Assembly: GCA_019454045.1 (NCBI GenBank) | Contig: SKCR01033668.1 | Location: forward strand, 1-64,000 | Direction: 5' to 3' | DNA length: 64,000 nucleotides | DNA from: Zanthoxylum bungeanum | Lineage: Eukaryota > Streptophyta > Magnoliopsida > Sapindales > Rutaceae | In this document: positions 46,849 through 59,740 of the stretch, piece by piece | Layout: each line of letters begins with the position of its first letter | Position numbering within the stretch: position 1 is the stretch's first letter | Notes under the pieces: generated by a model | Told to the model about the DNA's origin: nothing | Database searches by the model: none | The model's input: the letters and a program-made list of their open reading frames with translations, nothing else | Position numbers and translations under genes: made by a program

Positions 46849-49693
46849 TGTGGGACATAGAAAACTGGACGACGCATGCTGTTCCTAGGCTCGCGGCCTA
46901 GTTGGGAGTACGGAGTAGCCACGAGGGACTAAATCGGAGAGTAATGGAGTCGCCACCCGGTGTGAACCGGGAAAATGAGATTTAAGGCCGCACTCACCCC
47001 TCGCAAGGGAAGACCTCAAACCGTTGGGTTCGGAATGGTCCCTTACTTATGCCATTTGTAATGAAAGGATTTATATAATAATTTAATCAGGCTTAAGTAA
47101 CACTTATTTCTAAGAATATCATGCTTCTATATTCATGGGTACAAAATAACACTCATACATACATTTCGCATATATCTCATATCTAATAACACATGTCTAA
47201 CAAAATACCTCAAAGTAACAATGAACATACAACTTCATTCAGCATATCATATTCATGAAAACACAAGCATACGTAATATCCGCACAAGCATACATGTGAG
47301 CACTCTTCCAAGTGATACGTGGAATTATATCCCAAGTACAGACCGCATTACCGTCCATTCGGAATCGGCTACGGAATTATGTCTGGGTTTCCATCCGATA
47401 TATCACAAGAAATAATACTCCAAAGTCATCATGGCATAGGCATATGAATCGTAATGCGTTAAATCAAGATCAAGGCAAACGACGCAACCAATGGAATAAA
47501 CATGTTTGAGTACTATCTCATGAACCTATTAACCAAATAACATGCTAACAGCCTAATCATGCTTGAATACAATCCCGAGAACACATAGAATGGATAAATG
47601 CAGGGATACAAATAATATGGTTGGCTATATAACACAAGAAAGATCCACCAAGAGGCAATTATGCATGAATATGATAAGACAGACTCAGTTCAGTGTGTTC
47701 ACGTTCGTGTAGCGTTCGTAAACGCGTTCGAACGGAAATGAAACAGAATGCTCACGTTCGAGTAGCGTTTGATAACGCGTTCGAACGGAAATGAAACAGA
47801 ATGCTCGCGTTCGTATGGCGTTTGATAACGCGTTCGAACGGAAATGAAACGGAATGCTCACGTTCGTATGGCGTTCGTGAACTCATTCGAACGGAAATGA
47901 GACCTGATGCATGATAAGGCAAAAATGCTTGCGCGTTCGAGTTGCGTTCGTAAACGCGTTCGAACGAGAACAGACCTGATGCATGAAATGGGACACAATA
48001 CATAAACAACAAAATAAAGGGGCGCGGCGAAGTACTGCCGTAAAGGTGGCCTTTTGGGGCTCTTGATCTCTCAAAGAGAGGACCTTTAGACCAACATACT
48101 AAGCCCATGCGCTCGACTGAATCATGCATACAAAGAATTAAAAGCAATGATATTAAACATAGTGTGCCCGATTGAACGTATCTTGTATCTAACCGGGCAC
48201 ACATCAACCGGCGCGGCAGAGCATCGTGGTAAAGGGCTTTAGCCCCTCCCCATAGGGGATCTCACATCGCACTTACTAAACCCATGCGCTCGGTTGAATC
48301 ATGCATACGAAAATAAAGACAATCATATCAAACTAGGTATGCTCGATTGAACGTATCTCGTATTCAACCGAACACACATCAATCGGTGCGGCAAAGCGTC
48401 GTGGTGAAGGATTTTAACCCCTCCAATTAGGGAACCTTTCATCGCACTTACTAAGCCCATGCACTTGATCATATCATACGAGAATAAGCAACATACAGAA
48501 TTTAAATGACAAGAAATAAATAAACCAAAGCAACACAACACAAGAGAAGGTGCCGTTTACTCAAGTGGTACGTGGAGTTGTATCCCAAGTACAGACCGCA
48601 CTACCGTCCATTCGGATTCGGCTATGGAATTTACGTCTGGGTTTCCATCCTATATACCACAAGAGACGACACTCTTCCATTTCATTCAAGCCACAACATG
48701 CATCCATAAACGACTCTCATGCGAATAGAATTCAATAATAAAAAAAAAAACGAATATAAACTAATAAAAAGGTACCCTCAGGTCTAACCTTTTAAATCAC
48801 CTCTCGGATGTACGGTACACGATCGTCGGAAGGGTGGATGCTCCGCAACTCTCCTGGTTCACTGGTTCACTGTTCTCGTTCGTTGTCTTACTGTTTTGAG
48901 TCTGTTTTGCTGCTGTTTCCTTGTGGTTTCACTGCCGTTTTGCTACTGTTTTTGGGTGTGTTCTTCCTGTAATTTTCCTGTGTGTTGTGTATCAGCTAGC
49001 CAACTAGGGTTGAGAAGGTTGGTGAAGGGTTCTTTTTATAGGCAAAGGGTTGGGCTTGACAAGGAAAGGGATTTGGCTAATTAAAGAGGGATTTGATTTG
49101 GTGTTGGTTTAGGAATGCAAGGGATTTGATTTGGTTTGGTTAGGAATACAATATTTTAGATTGGTAATTATCTTATTAGATTAGGAAGTCAAATATATGA
49201 TTGGCTTTAATTGGTTGATTGATTTTAACTTGGTATGATTATATTTTTGATTTAGTATGTGATTTGTTTAATTTAGGCATGATTTTAGTTTAAGTTGGTA
49301 ATTGTTTATTTTATGTTTGGTATATGTTTTATTTAATTATTTAATTAATTTAATTATTATCTTATTTAGTTAATAATTTAATTAATATTATTTATTTAAA
49401 TTGGGATGTGTTTTATGGGCTTTGGGGGGCTAATTGGGCTGGATGTGAGGCTAGCAGCAAAACCAGAATTAGCGACACCGTTCGAACGCTTCCTCGAATG
49501 CGTCACGAACGCCCGCAATCCGTTTGACGTTCGAACGTAAACATGAACGCAGCACTAACGAAAACAATGAACCTTGTTTATTCTGAATTTCCCCTTCCGA
49601 TGTCCGTTTCCCGTGACCTCCGTGACTTAAAAGGTAGTGTCTCCAAAATGAGACTCATCATAGGGACTTATGTGTAAAAATGCAGTGCGTACA
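46849..49693 (-). mobile_element. Solo LTR of Ogre-like family (copy 3)
   Basis: 2845 bp, starts TGTGGGAC, ends GTGCGTACA, perfect GACGC duplication (46844-46848, 49694-49698). The closest relative of the 516-8703 LTRs. It has five minisatellite units (47697-47975), three copies of the ctaagcccatgcgc-type module (about 48020-48480) and two copies of the conserved block (about 47305 and 48560). Confidence 0.9.
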
Positions 49694-49720
49694 GACGCTA
49701 TGGGTCATAATTATCCAACA

Positions 49721-50335
49721 ATCTCCCACTTGGCCTATAGCCAGTCACTCGAGTGTCTTACACCCGAACTATGTACGGTTGGCTCAAACTGCTAAGAAAG
49801 GCTTTCGTCAGCGGATTTGCATGATTATCATCTGATGCGATTTATTTGATCATCACATCGCCACGATGTGTGATCCAAACGAATCAGATGAAAATCGAAA
49901 TATGTATCTGGATCGTTGATGAGACCATTAATTCTTTAGCCTGTGCTGACGCCTAGCTCAGCTGCTAACAGAACTATATCTAATCTAATTAGATTTATTA
50001 TCGACCCAAATGGCTTCTATTGCCGCCTCAGCTGCAGCAATAACCCGCATTTGTTGTTTATTCGGTAACAGTATCTTGCTTGGAAGATTTCCAGCTCACT
50101 GTACCGTTATTCAAACTTTGTAGTACCGTTTGCGACTTTTAGTCATCTTATCGGTTTAGGAAACTTGCAGTAGTGATCCCAGTCACTTCAAGTTCTCATT
50201 CTCCATAGATTACAGCATTCTTAGTTCTCTAAGATACTAAGGGATGTTCTTAATATCAATCCAGTGACTATCACTTGGATTGGCCTGTTTGTGAATCCAT
50301 ATGCTCAAAGCGTATGAGACACCAGGTCACGTACA
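49721..50335 (-). pseudogene. Degenerate copia RNase H of fragment B2
   Basis: Nucleotide similarity to 44514-45180 is clear (for example the gcttggaagatttccagct segment), but the frame is destroyed by indels and stops. It ends at about 50335 beside unrelated gypsy sequence. Confidence 0.75.
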
Positions 50336-51255
50336 TTTTTCATGTACATTTTTATGCATGGCTGCATTATGCTCATAGGTTGATGAAATAATGATTCGCC
50401 CTGTCTGGTTTCAACTCCCTTTTCTACTGTATCTATCCTGTGACAGTCTGCATCACCTTGAGAACTCAGCATGGCTTTGAAAACACTGAAGGTGATTTCT
50501 TCATATTGATCTCTCATTATCAATTCACCTTTGTTCTCTTCTTCTGTTACTGTTTCCTCATGAAATACCATTTCATTTTCTTTATTGCCTAAGTCCTGAG
50601 AGGTGTCTTTAAACTCTTTTCCGCTCCTACAGGTTATGATTTGACATTGCTCATTGGGGTTGACTTCAATATCACTCGGAATCACCCATGTCTGTTGATT
50701 GGCCATGGAAGAAACAAGCAACCCAATTTGCGCTTCTAAAGATTTCATATTTGCCTCTATATTGCCCATTCATGTTTCGATGTTATCCAGCATTGACTCA
50801 TTCCTCTCAAACCTCTCTGAAGCTGTAGCTACAAACGTGCTCATGACGTCTTCTAATGAAGGTTTCTGCTCAGTTCTTGGATAATTGAAGCCATGAGGAT
50901 GTTTCAAAACGTTCTACATATCAGCATATGAAAAATTCGGATGATAATAATTAGACATAGGACTGCCTCTATAGTTGTTGAAGTTCCGATTGTTCACAAG
51001 ATGTACTTGTTCAAATCATGCTACTCTGTTGGGTAAAAGCATTCCATTAGTAGAAACAACTTCAATAGACGGCTGTCTCATTTGATTTATCAATACTTCT
51101 AGATGAGTCGTAAAGGACGATACTTGAGCTATTAGTGCACCAATAGAATCTGCCATTGCTTCTTTTCCAACTCTCATCGTACGAAAAAAAATATAAAATA
51201 TAAAATATAAAATAAAATAAAATAAAATAAAATAAAAAATAAAAAATAAAAACAA
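50336..51255 (-). pseudogene. Athila-like gag C-terminal part
   Basis: The minus strand reads a sequence with NNRNFNNY, KPSLEDVMSTFVATASERFE and SLEAQIGLLVSSMANQQTW, then CRSGKEF, matching the linker between gag and protease of Athila-like elements (usual form LRSGKE). Stops occur near 51016, 50915 and 50770. The N-terminal gag domain that should lie between the primer site and this part is missing, as the gap is only about 100 bases. Followed by acidic sequence without a protease. Confidence 0.7.
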
Positions 51256-51297
51256 AAATAAAACTTAAGATAAAAATAAAAATAAAAATAAAAATCT
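51184..51297. repeat. AAAAT-type microsatellite
   Basis: Runs of aaaataaaat and aaaata with interruptions. It creates the false Phe/Tyr/Ile-rich frame on the minus strand. Confidence 0.85.
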
Positions 51298-51351
51298 AAA
51301 TTAAAGCGAAGATTACTTGGTTGTAGTATTAATGTGAATTAAACAAATAAT

Positions 51352-51372
51352 CAATCTCCGGCAACGGCACCA
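51352..51372 (-). other. Primer binding site, tRNA-Asp-like
   Basis: Minus strand TGGTGCCGTTGCCGGAGATT, a one- or two-change variant of the tRNA-Asp-type site of Athila-like elements, a few bases from the LTR. Confidence 0.7.
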
Positions 51373-51378
51373 AAAACT

Positions 51379-52665
51379 TGTTGTAATATTTTATATCGTA
51401 CCGCAAGTGTACGGTGTCAAGTTTTAGTATAAATGAGTTTAGAGTGTCGAACCCACATGGATTGCATTAAACTCACACTAAGTACTACAATTGATAATCC
51501 TAACTTTATTTAGACGACAAATAATAAAGATTTTTAATAAATAAATAAAATATAAAAATATTTAGATAGGAGGAACTAATACGATAGAGATTCTGGATCC
51601 TGATTTCACCTAACTGTCACCTATGTATTTGTCATGCCAATCAATCCATGTTCAGTTATATTATTTATAAGTCAAGACTCTTAAAATATCAACTCCCTCT
51701 CTCGAGTGCCGAGTGAAAATATCACTAACTATAGACTTTGATATCTCTATAAAAATCCAATAGTTAACAACTCATTACGCTTTGTGATTCTATATTAACG
51801 ACTTCAAAGGACTACAGATTCTCTCGAACTCTATAAAATCCTAGGTTATATTCTCTAAATCTATTCAAAATCCCCTCTCTCGAGTGATAGATTCTAAACA
51901 TTCATCATCTTCAATTGTGGCCAACAATCAAGAAGCATTAAACTCAAAAGAATATAAATAAATTAATAAAACATCATAACAAAATTGATAAACACAATAC
52001 AAGGTTCAAGCATAAATTACATCATTCTCCAAAATTAAGGAGTTTAGTTCATGAAAATAGATAAAAACAATGATAAACAAGTCATGACTCAAAGGGAAAT
52101 CATTAGAGTTATAAGAAAGAAACAAGAAGATAAAACCTGAATTGAATCTCTTCCTCCTCGGACGTCTCTGCATTTGTCTCTTCTCGTCCCTCTTCAATCC
52201 TCTCCTTGGATCTCTAAAAATATGTGTTTTGGTGTTTTATGCTTTGTATTAGCCTCCCATTTTATTCTGGACGAACTGTTATATTTATAGTGGAGGCAGG
52301 GAGTCTTTGGGTATCATTAGGGATCTTAAAAACCCTAAAATTCAAATCCTGAAACGCGTAGGTATCGCAGCACTACAGCTCCTTAAGTGGGCGCCTGGGC
52401 GCCAAAATCTCGGGAAAATATATTGGACTCTGCTGGCTTGTGGGTGCCATGGCCCTTGTTTTAATGGCGCCATGGCCCTTGTTTCATTGCTTCACTTGGC
52501 GCCATGGCGCCATTGATATTTGAAAATGGGTGGCGCCATGACGCAACTTGATAATTGCATTGTGGCACCTTGGCGCCACTGAGTGTGTGTATATTGTGGC
52601 GCATTGGCGCCACATTCTCGGGAATTTGGCTGAGTGATGAATTTCTCCCCTGCTGCTTCGGTCTT
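51379..52665 (-). repeat. Athila-like LTR, left piece
   Basis: Begins TGTTGTAATA and carries a cluster of GGCGCC/TGGCGCCA palindromes at about 52385-52620. Continues at 55388 after the solo LTR and ends CACTTATCA at 55567. Combined length about 1.46 kb. Confidence 0.75.
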
Positions 52666-55387
52666 TGTAGACAACAGAACCTGGGCGACGCTGTTCTAGG
52701 CTCGCGGCCTAGTTGGGAGTACGAAATAACATGGAGTCCCCACCCGGTGTGAACCGGGACAAAGATTTAAGGCCGCACTCACCCCTCGCAAGGGAAGACC
52801 TCAAACCGTTGGGTTCGGAATGGTCCCTTACTTATGTCACTTGTGATGATATGATTTTTGCAATTAATCAACCGAGTCTACTCAATAATCATGTTCAAGG
52901 GTACTTAGATCTAACATGCTTTCATCCAAATAACTCCACGCAATATAACACAACGAGCATATTGAACCATTAAAACAAAGTAAACAAATAACTAATTAAA
53001 CATAAACATAAACTAAACGAAACATCATGCATAAAGAATGAAGAAACAACATGCCTAAATAACACAATCATGCTTTGAAAATTAAATAACAAGACTAAAT
53101 TAAATCATGCTTAAAATAATAAATAAACGGCCTAGAACTATGACATGCTCAAATACAAATTTGGATGAGACGAGATATATGTATCTTAAGTGGTACGTGG
53201 CGTTGTATCCCGAGTGCAGACCGCAATACCGTCCATTCGGAATCGGCTACGGAATTTACGTCCGGGTTTCCATCCAATATACCACAAAAGGGAACATATA
53301 TCCCGCTCATCCAACAATCACATCATGCTTCAAACGACTCTCATGCAATAATATTTTAAAATAAATAAAATAAAAACGAAAGAAGATAAGTGAAAAGGTG
53401 CCCTCAGGTCTAACCTCTTTTGTCGTCTCACGAAAGGGCGTTACACGTCCGTTGGATGGGTGAATGATCCGTAACTCTTTCGGTTCACCAACTCAACGTC
53501 TTTCCTCGCTGTTTTGCTGTTCGGGCTGCTGTTTTTAGGCTACTATTTTAAGGGTTTAAGGGGCTGTTTTGGGACTGTTTTGGGTTAATTTGGGGACTGT
53601 TTTGGGCAGTTTTTAGTGCAGTTTTAGGGCTGTTTGGGGGGTACAAACTGGACAGTTTTAGTGGTCAGTATGCTCGCGGTGCAGGGGGCTGGTCAATGAG
53701 CAGTTTGGGCGTGGAGTTAGGTGAGGTTTGCGGCAGTTTTGGGCTGTGAGGGGAACGGCTGGACAGGGCAGTGTGCAAGGGGTTTATGGTGCGTGACTAT
53801 TGGCGTGGATTATTGTGGGGGCTGGTTGCGTTTGTTAAGGCAATTGGTGAGTGTTGGGTGGGGCACAGCTGCGTGAAGAAGCAAGGCTGCGTGGAGTTGA
53901 ATAGGGTGTTGTCGGTGAGTGGGGCGTGAGTGGGCTTTTAGGTGGCGTGAGAAGGGGCAGGTGGCTAGGCGTGGAGAGGGAGTGGCGTGAACGTGCGTGA
54001 GCTTCTTGATGGCTTACGTGTGAGGGTAGATGAGGGTTGCGTGGCCAGGTCAGTTGGTGAGTTTTAGATTTGTTTGTTACGGCTAATAGAGTATGGTCTG
54101 TTTTGGCTTCTTTTGAGTGAAGATGGGGTTGTGGCGTGCAGGGGTTCGGTGAAGGCAAAGGGGTGTGTTGAGACTAGGCTTGTGATGCGGCAATTTAAGG
54201 GTTTTGTTTGATGGGTGCTAGGGGTACGTGTTGATGCGAGAGAGTTGCTTGTGGCAGGCTTTTGAGTGTGTGTTGTGAGGTCAGTATGTGAGTGGCTTGA
54301 GTGAGGTGTTGAGGGCCATAGCGTGTGAAGGTTTTTTGCGTAAGATGTTGAGGGCAGTTTGTGGAGACATGAAGGGAGCTTATGCGTGAAGTACCCAGGC
54401 TAGGGTCTATATGCGTGGGGCAGTCACTTTGGCTATTGGAGAAACACGAATGGTGAGGGCTGCATGGCTTAAATGGCGTGCCAGGCGTTCGCTGGTCATT
54501 GAGTTCGTGAGAAGGTCAGTCTAGTGGAGGGTTTGTCGTGTAAGTCATGGCTTGGGTTGCTGAATTTGGTACGATGGGGGCATTACTATTATTCACGTGT
54601 TTAGGTTTAAGGCTGGTTTGTCTTGTTTGTTGGTGTTTGTTGATGAGAAGGGCGTGGCTGTCTAAAGCAAGGGCTGCGTGGAGTGTCTTAGGCGTTGAAG
54701 GTGGCTGTTAATGGCATGAAGAAAGTAGAGAAGAAATAGAGTATTAGGGTTTGTCACCGTGTGAGAGAGAGAGGGCTGCGAAAGGTTTGTGAATAGCTGA
54801 TGAAGGAGTTTGGATGAAGAGAGAAGGGCTGTTTTTGTGGCTGCTGCCGAGAGAGAGAATCGTATCCAAGAGCCGAGACGAGGGAAGCTTTAGGGTTTTT
54901 TATCTTTTGGCCGTCCCAGAGGATGTCTAGGGTTTGTTGTTGTTTATATAGTGAGAGGGTATGGTTAGGGTTTCTATGCATGGATTTATTAGGAAACAAA
55001 ATCAATTAATTTATATGTGTATTTAGTTTTATTATAATTTAATTTAATTGGTTATAATTGGATTGGATTTTAATTTGATTTAGTTTAATTTCAATTTAGT
55101 TATTTAATTTAATTTTAATTATTTTTAATTCAATTTAATTTGTGCCATGTATTTTAAGTGTTTTAATTATTTAATTTGTGAGATGTGATTTAATGGGTTT
55201 GGTGTGTTTTAAAATAGAGGTCCAACAAGCGAACCCGAAGCGAAACAAGTGAGTTAAATCCGACCAAATGTTAATTTCCAACTTTGCCCTTCCGACGTCC
55301 GTTTCCCGCGGCTTTCAGAATCAAAGAGGTAGTGTCTCCATACGAGACTCATCATCGGGACTTATATGCAAAAATGCAGTGCCTACA
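52666..55387 (-). mobile_element. Solo LTR of Ogre-like family (copy 4)
   Basis: 2722 bp, TGTAGACAAC...GTGCCTACA, perfect GTCTT duplication (52661-52665, 55388-55392). It shares the gagtcccc/gtgtgaaccggg segment near 52735 and the conserved block at about 53190-53285, but lacks the CGCGTTCGAACG minisatellite. The middle is gt-rich low complexity (53500-54960) with no gene. Confidence 0.88.
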
Positions 55388-55567
55388 GTCTTATGTCATA
55401 TGCTCTCGTATGGTCCCAAAACACGTGTAATTGTTCCTAGATCCATGTATCAATGCTCCTACAAATAAAACACAAAATAAACTATAAATGACATTTAAAT
55501 ATCTCGAAATATAACAAAACAGTAAGCTAAAAATGCTGTAATAAATGGGTATAAACCACACTTATCA

Positions 55568-57949
55568 GTTTGTAATTGACATTGGGAAGTATCACTGCTA
55601 AATGTATATTATCAAATATAGTTCCTGGTCAAGATTTACTAACACGGGTCGGTTAGTCAAATTCGTTGAGACCAGTACATGTCGTATATGGAGACATGGT
55701 CTGATGATTTATCCCAATGAACCATGAGTCTGGGGAGACTCGTATATACGTGTAGGTGTTTATATTGGATAAACACTGAAGGACTCACCGAAGATTCTTA
55801 ATAGATGGTACGCCAACGTCAATAAGAATCTTCTCGGGTTGAGTAGCATATTGGTCCTTCGACTTGAGATACCACTGTGGATGTATGGACATCCTCCACA
55901 CTTAGATGACAGTCACGTCACCGATCTATTTAGATCAGACCACCGTCTGTTCGTTGGGTGTGGACCGATCCTCAAGATATCATGTGTGTGTCAAGATAGC
56001 ATCTGTCAGTTCTATGTACAGAGCATAGGTAGTCCATACGTGATTAGCAATCAGTTAAATCTATGGCCATAATATACTTCAGAAGTAAGTTTCGAGTGTT
56101 ATTTAGAGATTGCTAATAGATACGTCGACGTGATTATACCTATAGAGATTTGACGTTTATAGCTATATCTCTAGGATAATCCCGATACCTGTGACAGAGG
56201 GATTATACGTATGCAATGACCTCGACCTGTATGATTCAGCTAGTTTATATGTGGTCGTCATAATTTACGGGTGGGTAAATTATGGACATGAAATTGGATT
56301 TTGTGACGGATATACCTGAATCTAGAGAGTCTCACTAATGAAATATACTCGTAGAGCACTAGGGCGACTTTTATAAATAATGGTGATTATTTATAAATCG
56401 TTTGAAAATTAAACGAAAAATACATGCAAATGGGTCGAATCGTCATTTCATAATTAATATGTATTTATATTTAATATATGATATTATTAAATACATATTA
56501 ATAAATTGTCAAATAAATGTATTTGACATGTATCATTTATATATGTATTTGAGATATTTAAAGTAAATATAATACATATATTTGAGATATTTGTATTTAA
56601 TTAATTAATTATTTATTTAATTGTTAAATAATTAATATAATTAAAATATAAATATCTTACCAAATGATAAAGTTAGGAAATGATTATAAGTGTATATTAT
56701 TGACTTATAATTAAAAGAAACGGTTGTCAAAATGGTTTTGACTTCTTAGGATATTTGTTAAAATTGTTTTAAAATGAAAATATTTTTTTCCTTTACTATA
56801 TGTAATTTTCAGCCAACACCCTAAAATGAATATAATTGTTATATTTTTGAGTTGCTTTATTTGACTTTAAGAAAATCATTAATGGTTTGATGATGACTTT
56901 TGCAAGTTGATAAAGCAAAATTAAATGAAATAAAAATATCAAGATATTTGTATATACATCACCTAATTTCGGCCAAGGGCTTTTTGGTGAAGGTATATAT
57001 TGTTTTGTTTCATTTTTTAGGGTTTAACAAGTTCATTAGACACAAATGAAACACAAAAGAAGTTGAAAGGAAAGCTTGAAGGCCAAACGAAGAAAGCTTG
57101 AAAAATATTATTTTTGTAAGTATTTCTTTAAAGTCTTCAACATGGAAATTGTTTCTAACATGCTTGGCATCATTTTGTGTTGCTTTGATGTTCTCTCTAC
57201 TCTTATAGTTTGTGTTTAATTTGTTATGAACTTGAATGAAAGATGTGTGCATGTAAGTAAGCTTGAAATGGTTTCAAATGCTTACTTTTGATTCTTTGGA
57301 AATCAAGTTGTCATTCTAGAGTTGTTGAGCCACTCCTCGGTGACCTAGAATTGTTCTAGAGTTATTTCAAAGTGGTGAGACTTGTTTGGTGTTGTAAAGA
57401 ATGAACTAAAGTGTTGGATTTTAAAGATTTGGTAAAGTTGCTCAAATTGATGAAATTGAAAAATTAGGGTTCTTAACCCATCCCAAATTTGGGGCTTTTC
57501 ATATAGGTGATGTATTATGGAGTTTTTATGATGCATGTAAAATTTTGGGTTGATTGGATTTGATCTTGGCATGTTTTGAACAAAAGGGACTAAATTACAA
57601 TTAACCGAAAATTTGGGGACCTCTCGACAATTTGCTTAAAGTTTGGGATCTTTGTTGCAATATAATTTTGATGTATTGGATATGTTGAAAATTATTTTAG
57701 AACTGATTTAGAATCATCCAAAATTGTGTTTGATAATTTTGGACGAAAATGATCAATTTGCAAAGTTTTGGGCCAATTCGGTAATTACTAAGAAAATTGG
57801 TTTCTTTTGTAATTTTTCAGAATTTGATAATTGGGTAATTAAATAAATAATTTTATTTAATTGGTCTAAGAAAAATTTTGAAATCGAAAAAATTTTATTT
57901 TCCGCGATTCCGCTGCGTTACCGGATCTTCCGCCTTTAAAACCCCAACA
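55568..57949 (+). repeat. 3' LTR of LARD-like element, 5' truncated
   Basis: Matches 36230-38586 and ends CCCCAACA followed by AAATC. The first 227 bp of the LTR are missing. Confidence 0.8.
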
Positions 57950-58278
57950 AAATCAGCCTGTAAGATCCCATGGAAGCGGCCTCACTTCTTACTTGAAATA
58001 GGCGATCTACTATAAAGAAGTAATATGCCTTTACCCCCATTAGGACTCATCTCCTAATATAGTGATCATTAAAAGCCTTAGCTTATCCTAACATTGATAG
58101 ACAGATTTCGGCGTCATTATCGGAATGTGAAAGAGTACAAACTCTTCAGTGCTTGTTTTGAATTGCAAAAAGTTTTAGTTGTCCCTTTTTAACCTAGATC
58201 TTGGGATCTCCAGTCAGCTAGGTTGGGTTTCCATAGTGACAATCCTTAATTTATAGGCTTCAAGCTCATTCCCCTTGA
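57950..58278 (-). other. 3' untranslated region of outer copia element, right half
   Basis: Rejoins 36002 through AAATC. The part next to 58279 still resembles the end of a copia polyprotein in a shifted frame (a SRGMSLKP motif). No other feature. Confidence 0.7.
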
Positions 58279-59740
58279 TTACTTCTCAACTTGCTCTCTA
58301 GGTAAACCTTTAGTAAGTGGATTCGCTAGGTTTTCATTCGACTTAACATAATCGATCGATATTAGGCCACTTAAAAGCAGTTGACGTATGGTATTATGTC
58401 TCCGACGTATGTGTCGAGACTTACCATTATACATTGTGTTTTGGGCTCTCCCAATAGCCGATTGGCTATCACAATGTATGCTTATCGCTGGCACCGGTTT
58501 GGGCCAACTAGGAATATCCTCCAGGAAACGTCAAAGCCATTCCGCTTCTTCCGTTGTTTTGTCTAATGTTATGAACTCTGATTCCATAGTAGACCGGGCA
58601 ATACAAGTTTGCCTCGAGGATTTCCATGACACGGCTGCATTACCAAGTGTGAAAATAAATTCACTCGTAGATTTGGAATCCACTGTATCAGATATCCAGT
58701 TAGCATCAATGTATCCTTCTAGAACAGTAGGATATCTCTCATAATGTAGGCCATATTTTGAAGTTTCTCTCAAATACCTCAAAACTCTTACTATGGCTTT
58801 CCAGTGGTTGTGTCTTGGATTACTCGTATATCTGCTAAGCATGTTCACAGCTTGAGCGATATCAGGTCGTGTGCAATTCGTGAGATACATCAGACTTCCA
58901 ATGATTCTATAATACTCTAATTGCGATATGTTTGAGCCAATATTCTTTGATAGATGAAGAGTTAGGCCTACAGGAGTTCTAGCCACATTTAGATCTCCTT
59001 TGTTATATTTCTCAAGTATGTTCTCAACATAATGAGTCTGAGATAATATATATCCTTCTGATGTTCTAAAAATCTTAATTCTTAGGATCACATCAGCTAC
59101 TCTTAAATCTTTCATATCAAATCTGCTGGAAAAACTCACTTGGTAGACAGAATTATTTCATGATTACTACCAATTATCAGCATATCGTCTACATAGAGAC
59201 ACACAATGACATATCATTTTTTAGTTGACTTGGTGTACACACATTTATCACACTCAATGGTTTTGAACCCACTTGACAACATCTCTTTGTCAAATTTCAC
59301 ATGCCATTGTTTAGGTGATTGTTTTAATCTGTACAAGGATTTTACAAGTTTGCACACTTTCTATTCTTGTCCAGGATCATTGAAGCCTTCTAGTTGTTCC
59401 ATGTAGATCTCTTCATCCAATTCACCATTCAAGAATTTCGTCTTTACATCCATTTGATGTATTTCAAGACCAAATATAGCTGCTATGGCTATGAGCATTC
59501 TTATTGATGTGATACGAGTCACTGGTGAATATGTGTCAAAATAATCAATGCCTTTTTTTGTCTATAAACTTTTATGACAAGCCTTGTCTTGTACTTATCT
59601 ATTGATCCATCCGGTTTCATCTTCCGTTTGAATATCCATTTGTAACCTAGTGGCTTACAACCTGGACGAAGATCAACCCATTCCCAAGTATGGTTCTGTA
59701 GGATGGAATCAATCTCACTGTTGATAGCCTCTTTTCACAA
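58279..59740 (-). pseudogene. Outer copia RT and RNase H
   Basis: The RT core is visible on the minus strand: a SLYRLKQSPKQWH-type block (about 59310-59350) and the catalytic YVDD at 59184-59195, followed after stops by the RT tail (59139 on). RNase H follows, with [10 protein letters not shown] and CDSQSAIGRAQN; the frame shifts near 58531 and ends NPLTKGLPREQ at about 58290. Several stops and shifts make it non-functional. Confidence 0.85.

Larger units (their letters stand above)
45285..50335 (-). mobile_element. Copia fragment B2, same family as B1
   Basis: The LTR 45285-46848 plus 49694-49720 resembles B1's LTR (compare 43466 on with 46258 on) but lacks about 430 bp found in B1 (about 43680-44110). 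Internal sequence 49721-50335 follows the same purine tract and a decayed RNase H, then stops where Athila-like sequence begins. Interrupted by a solo Ogre-like LTR. Confidence 0.75.
50336..55567 (-). mobile_element. Athila-like gypsy fragment: LTR, primer site, gag tail
   Basis: The LTR (51379-52665 plus 55388-55567) has TG/CA ends and is flanked inside by a primer site resembling the tRNA-Asp type (51352-51372), then gag-like sequence. The rest of the element is missing on the left. The outer LTR end joins the LARD-like LTR at 55568. Contains a solo Ogre-like LTR. Confidence 0.75.
36003..57949 (+). mobile_element. Non-coding long-LTR retrotransposon (LARD-like)
   Basis: The left LTR 36003-38586 (TGTTGGGG...CCCAACA) and right LTR 55568-57949 are homologous, and AAATC flanks the whole (35998-36002, 57950-57954). 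An iMet-like primer site (ttgtatcagagc, one mismatch) follows the left LTR, so it runs on the plus strand. About 4 kb of interior (38587-42600) has no recognisable coding. The rest of the span is younger insertions. The right LTR lacks its first 227 bp, lost where the Athila-like fragment abuts it. Confidence 0.8.

Noticed and set aside
53835..54158. 107-codon Pro/Ser/His-rich minus-strand frame
   Set aside because: Low-complexity part of a solo LTR, absent from the other family members.
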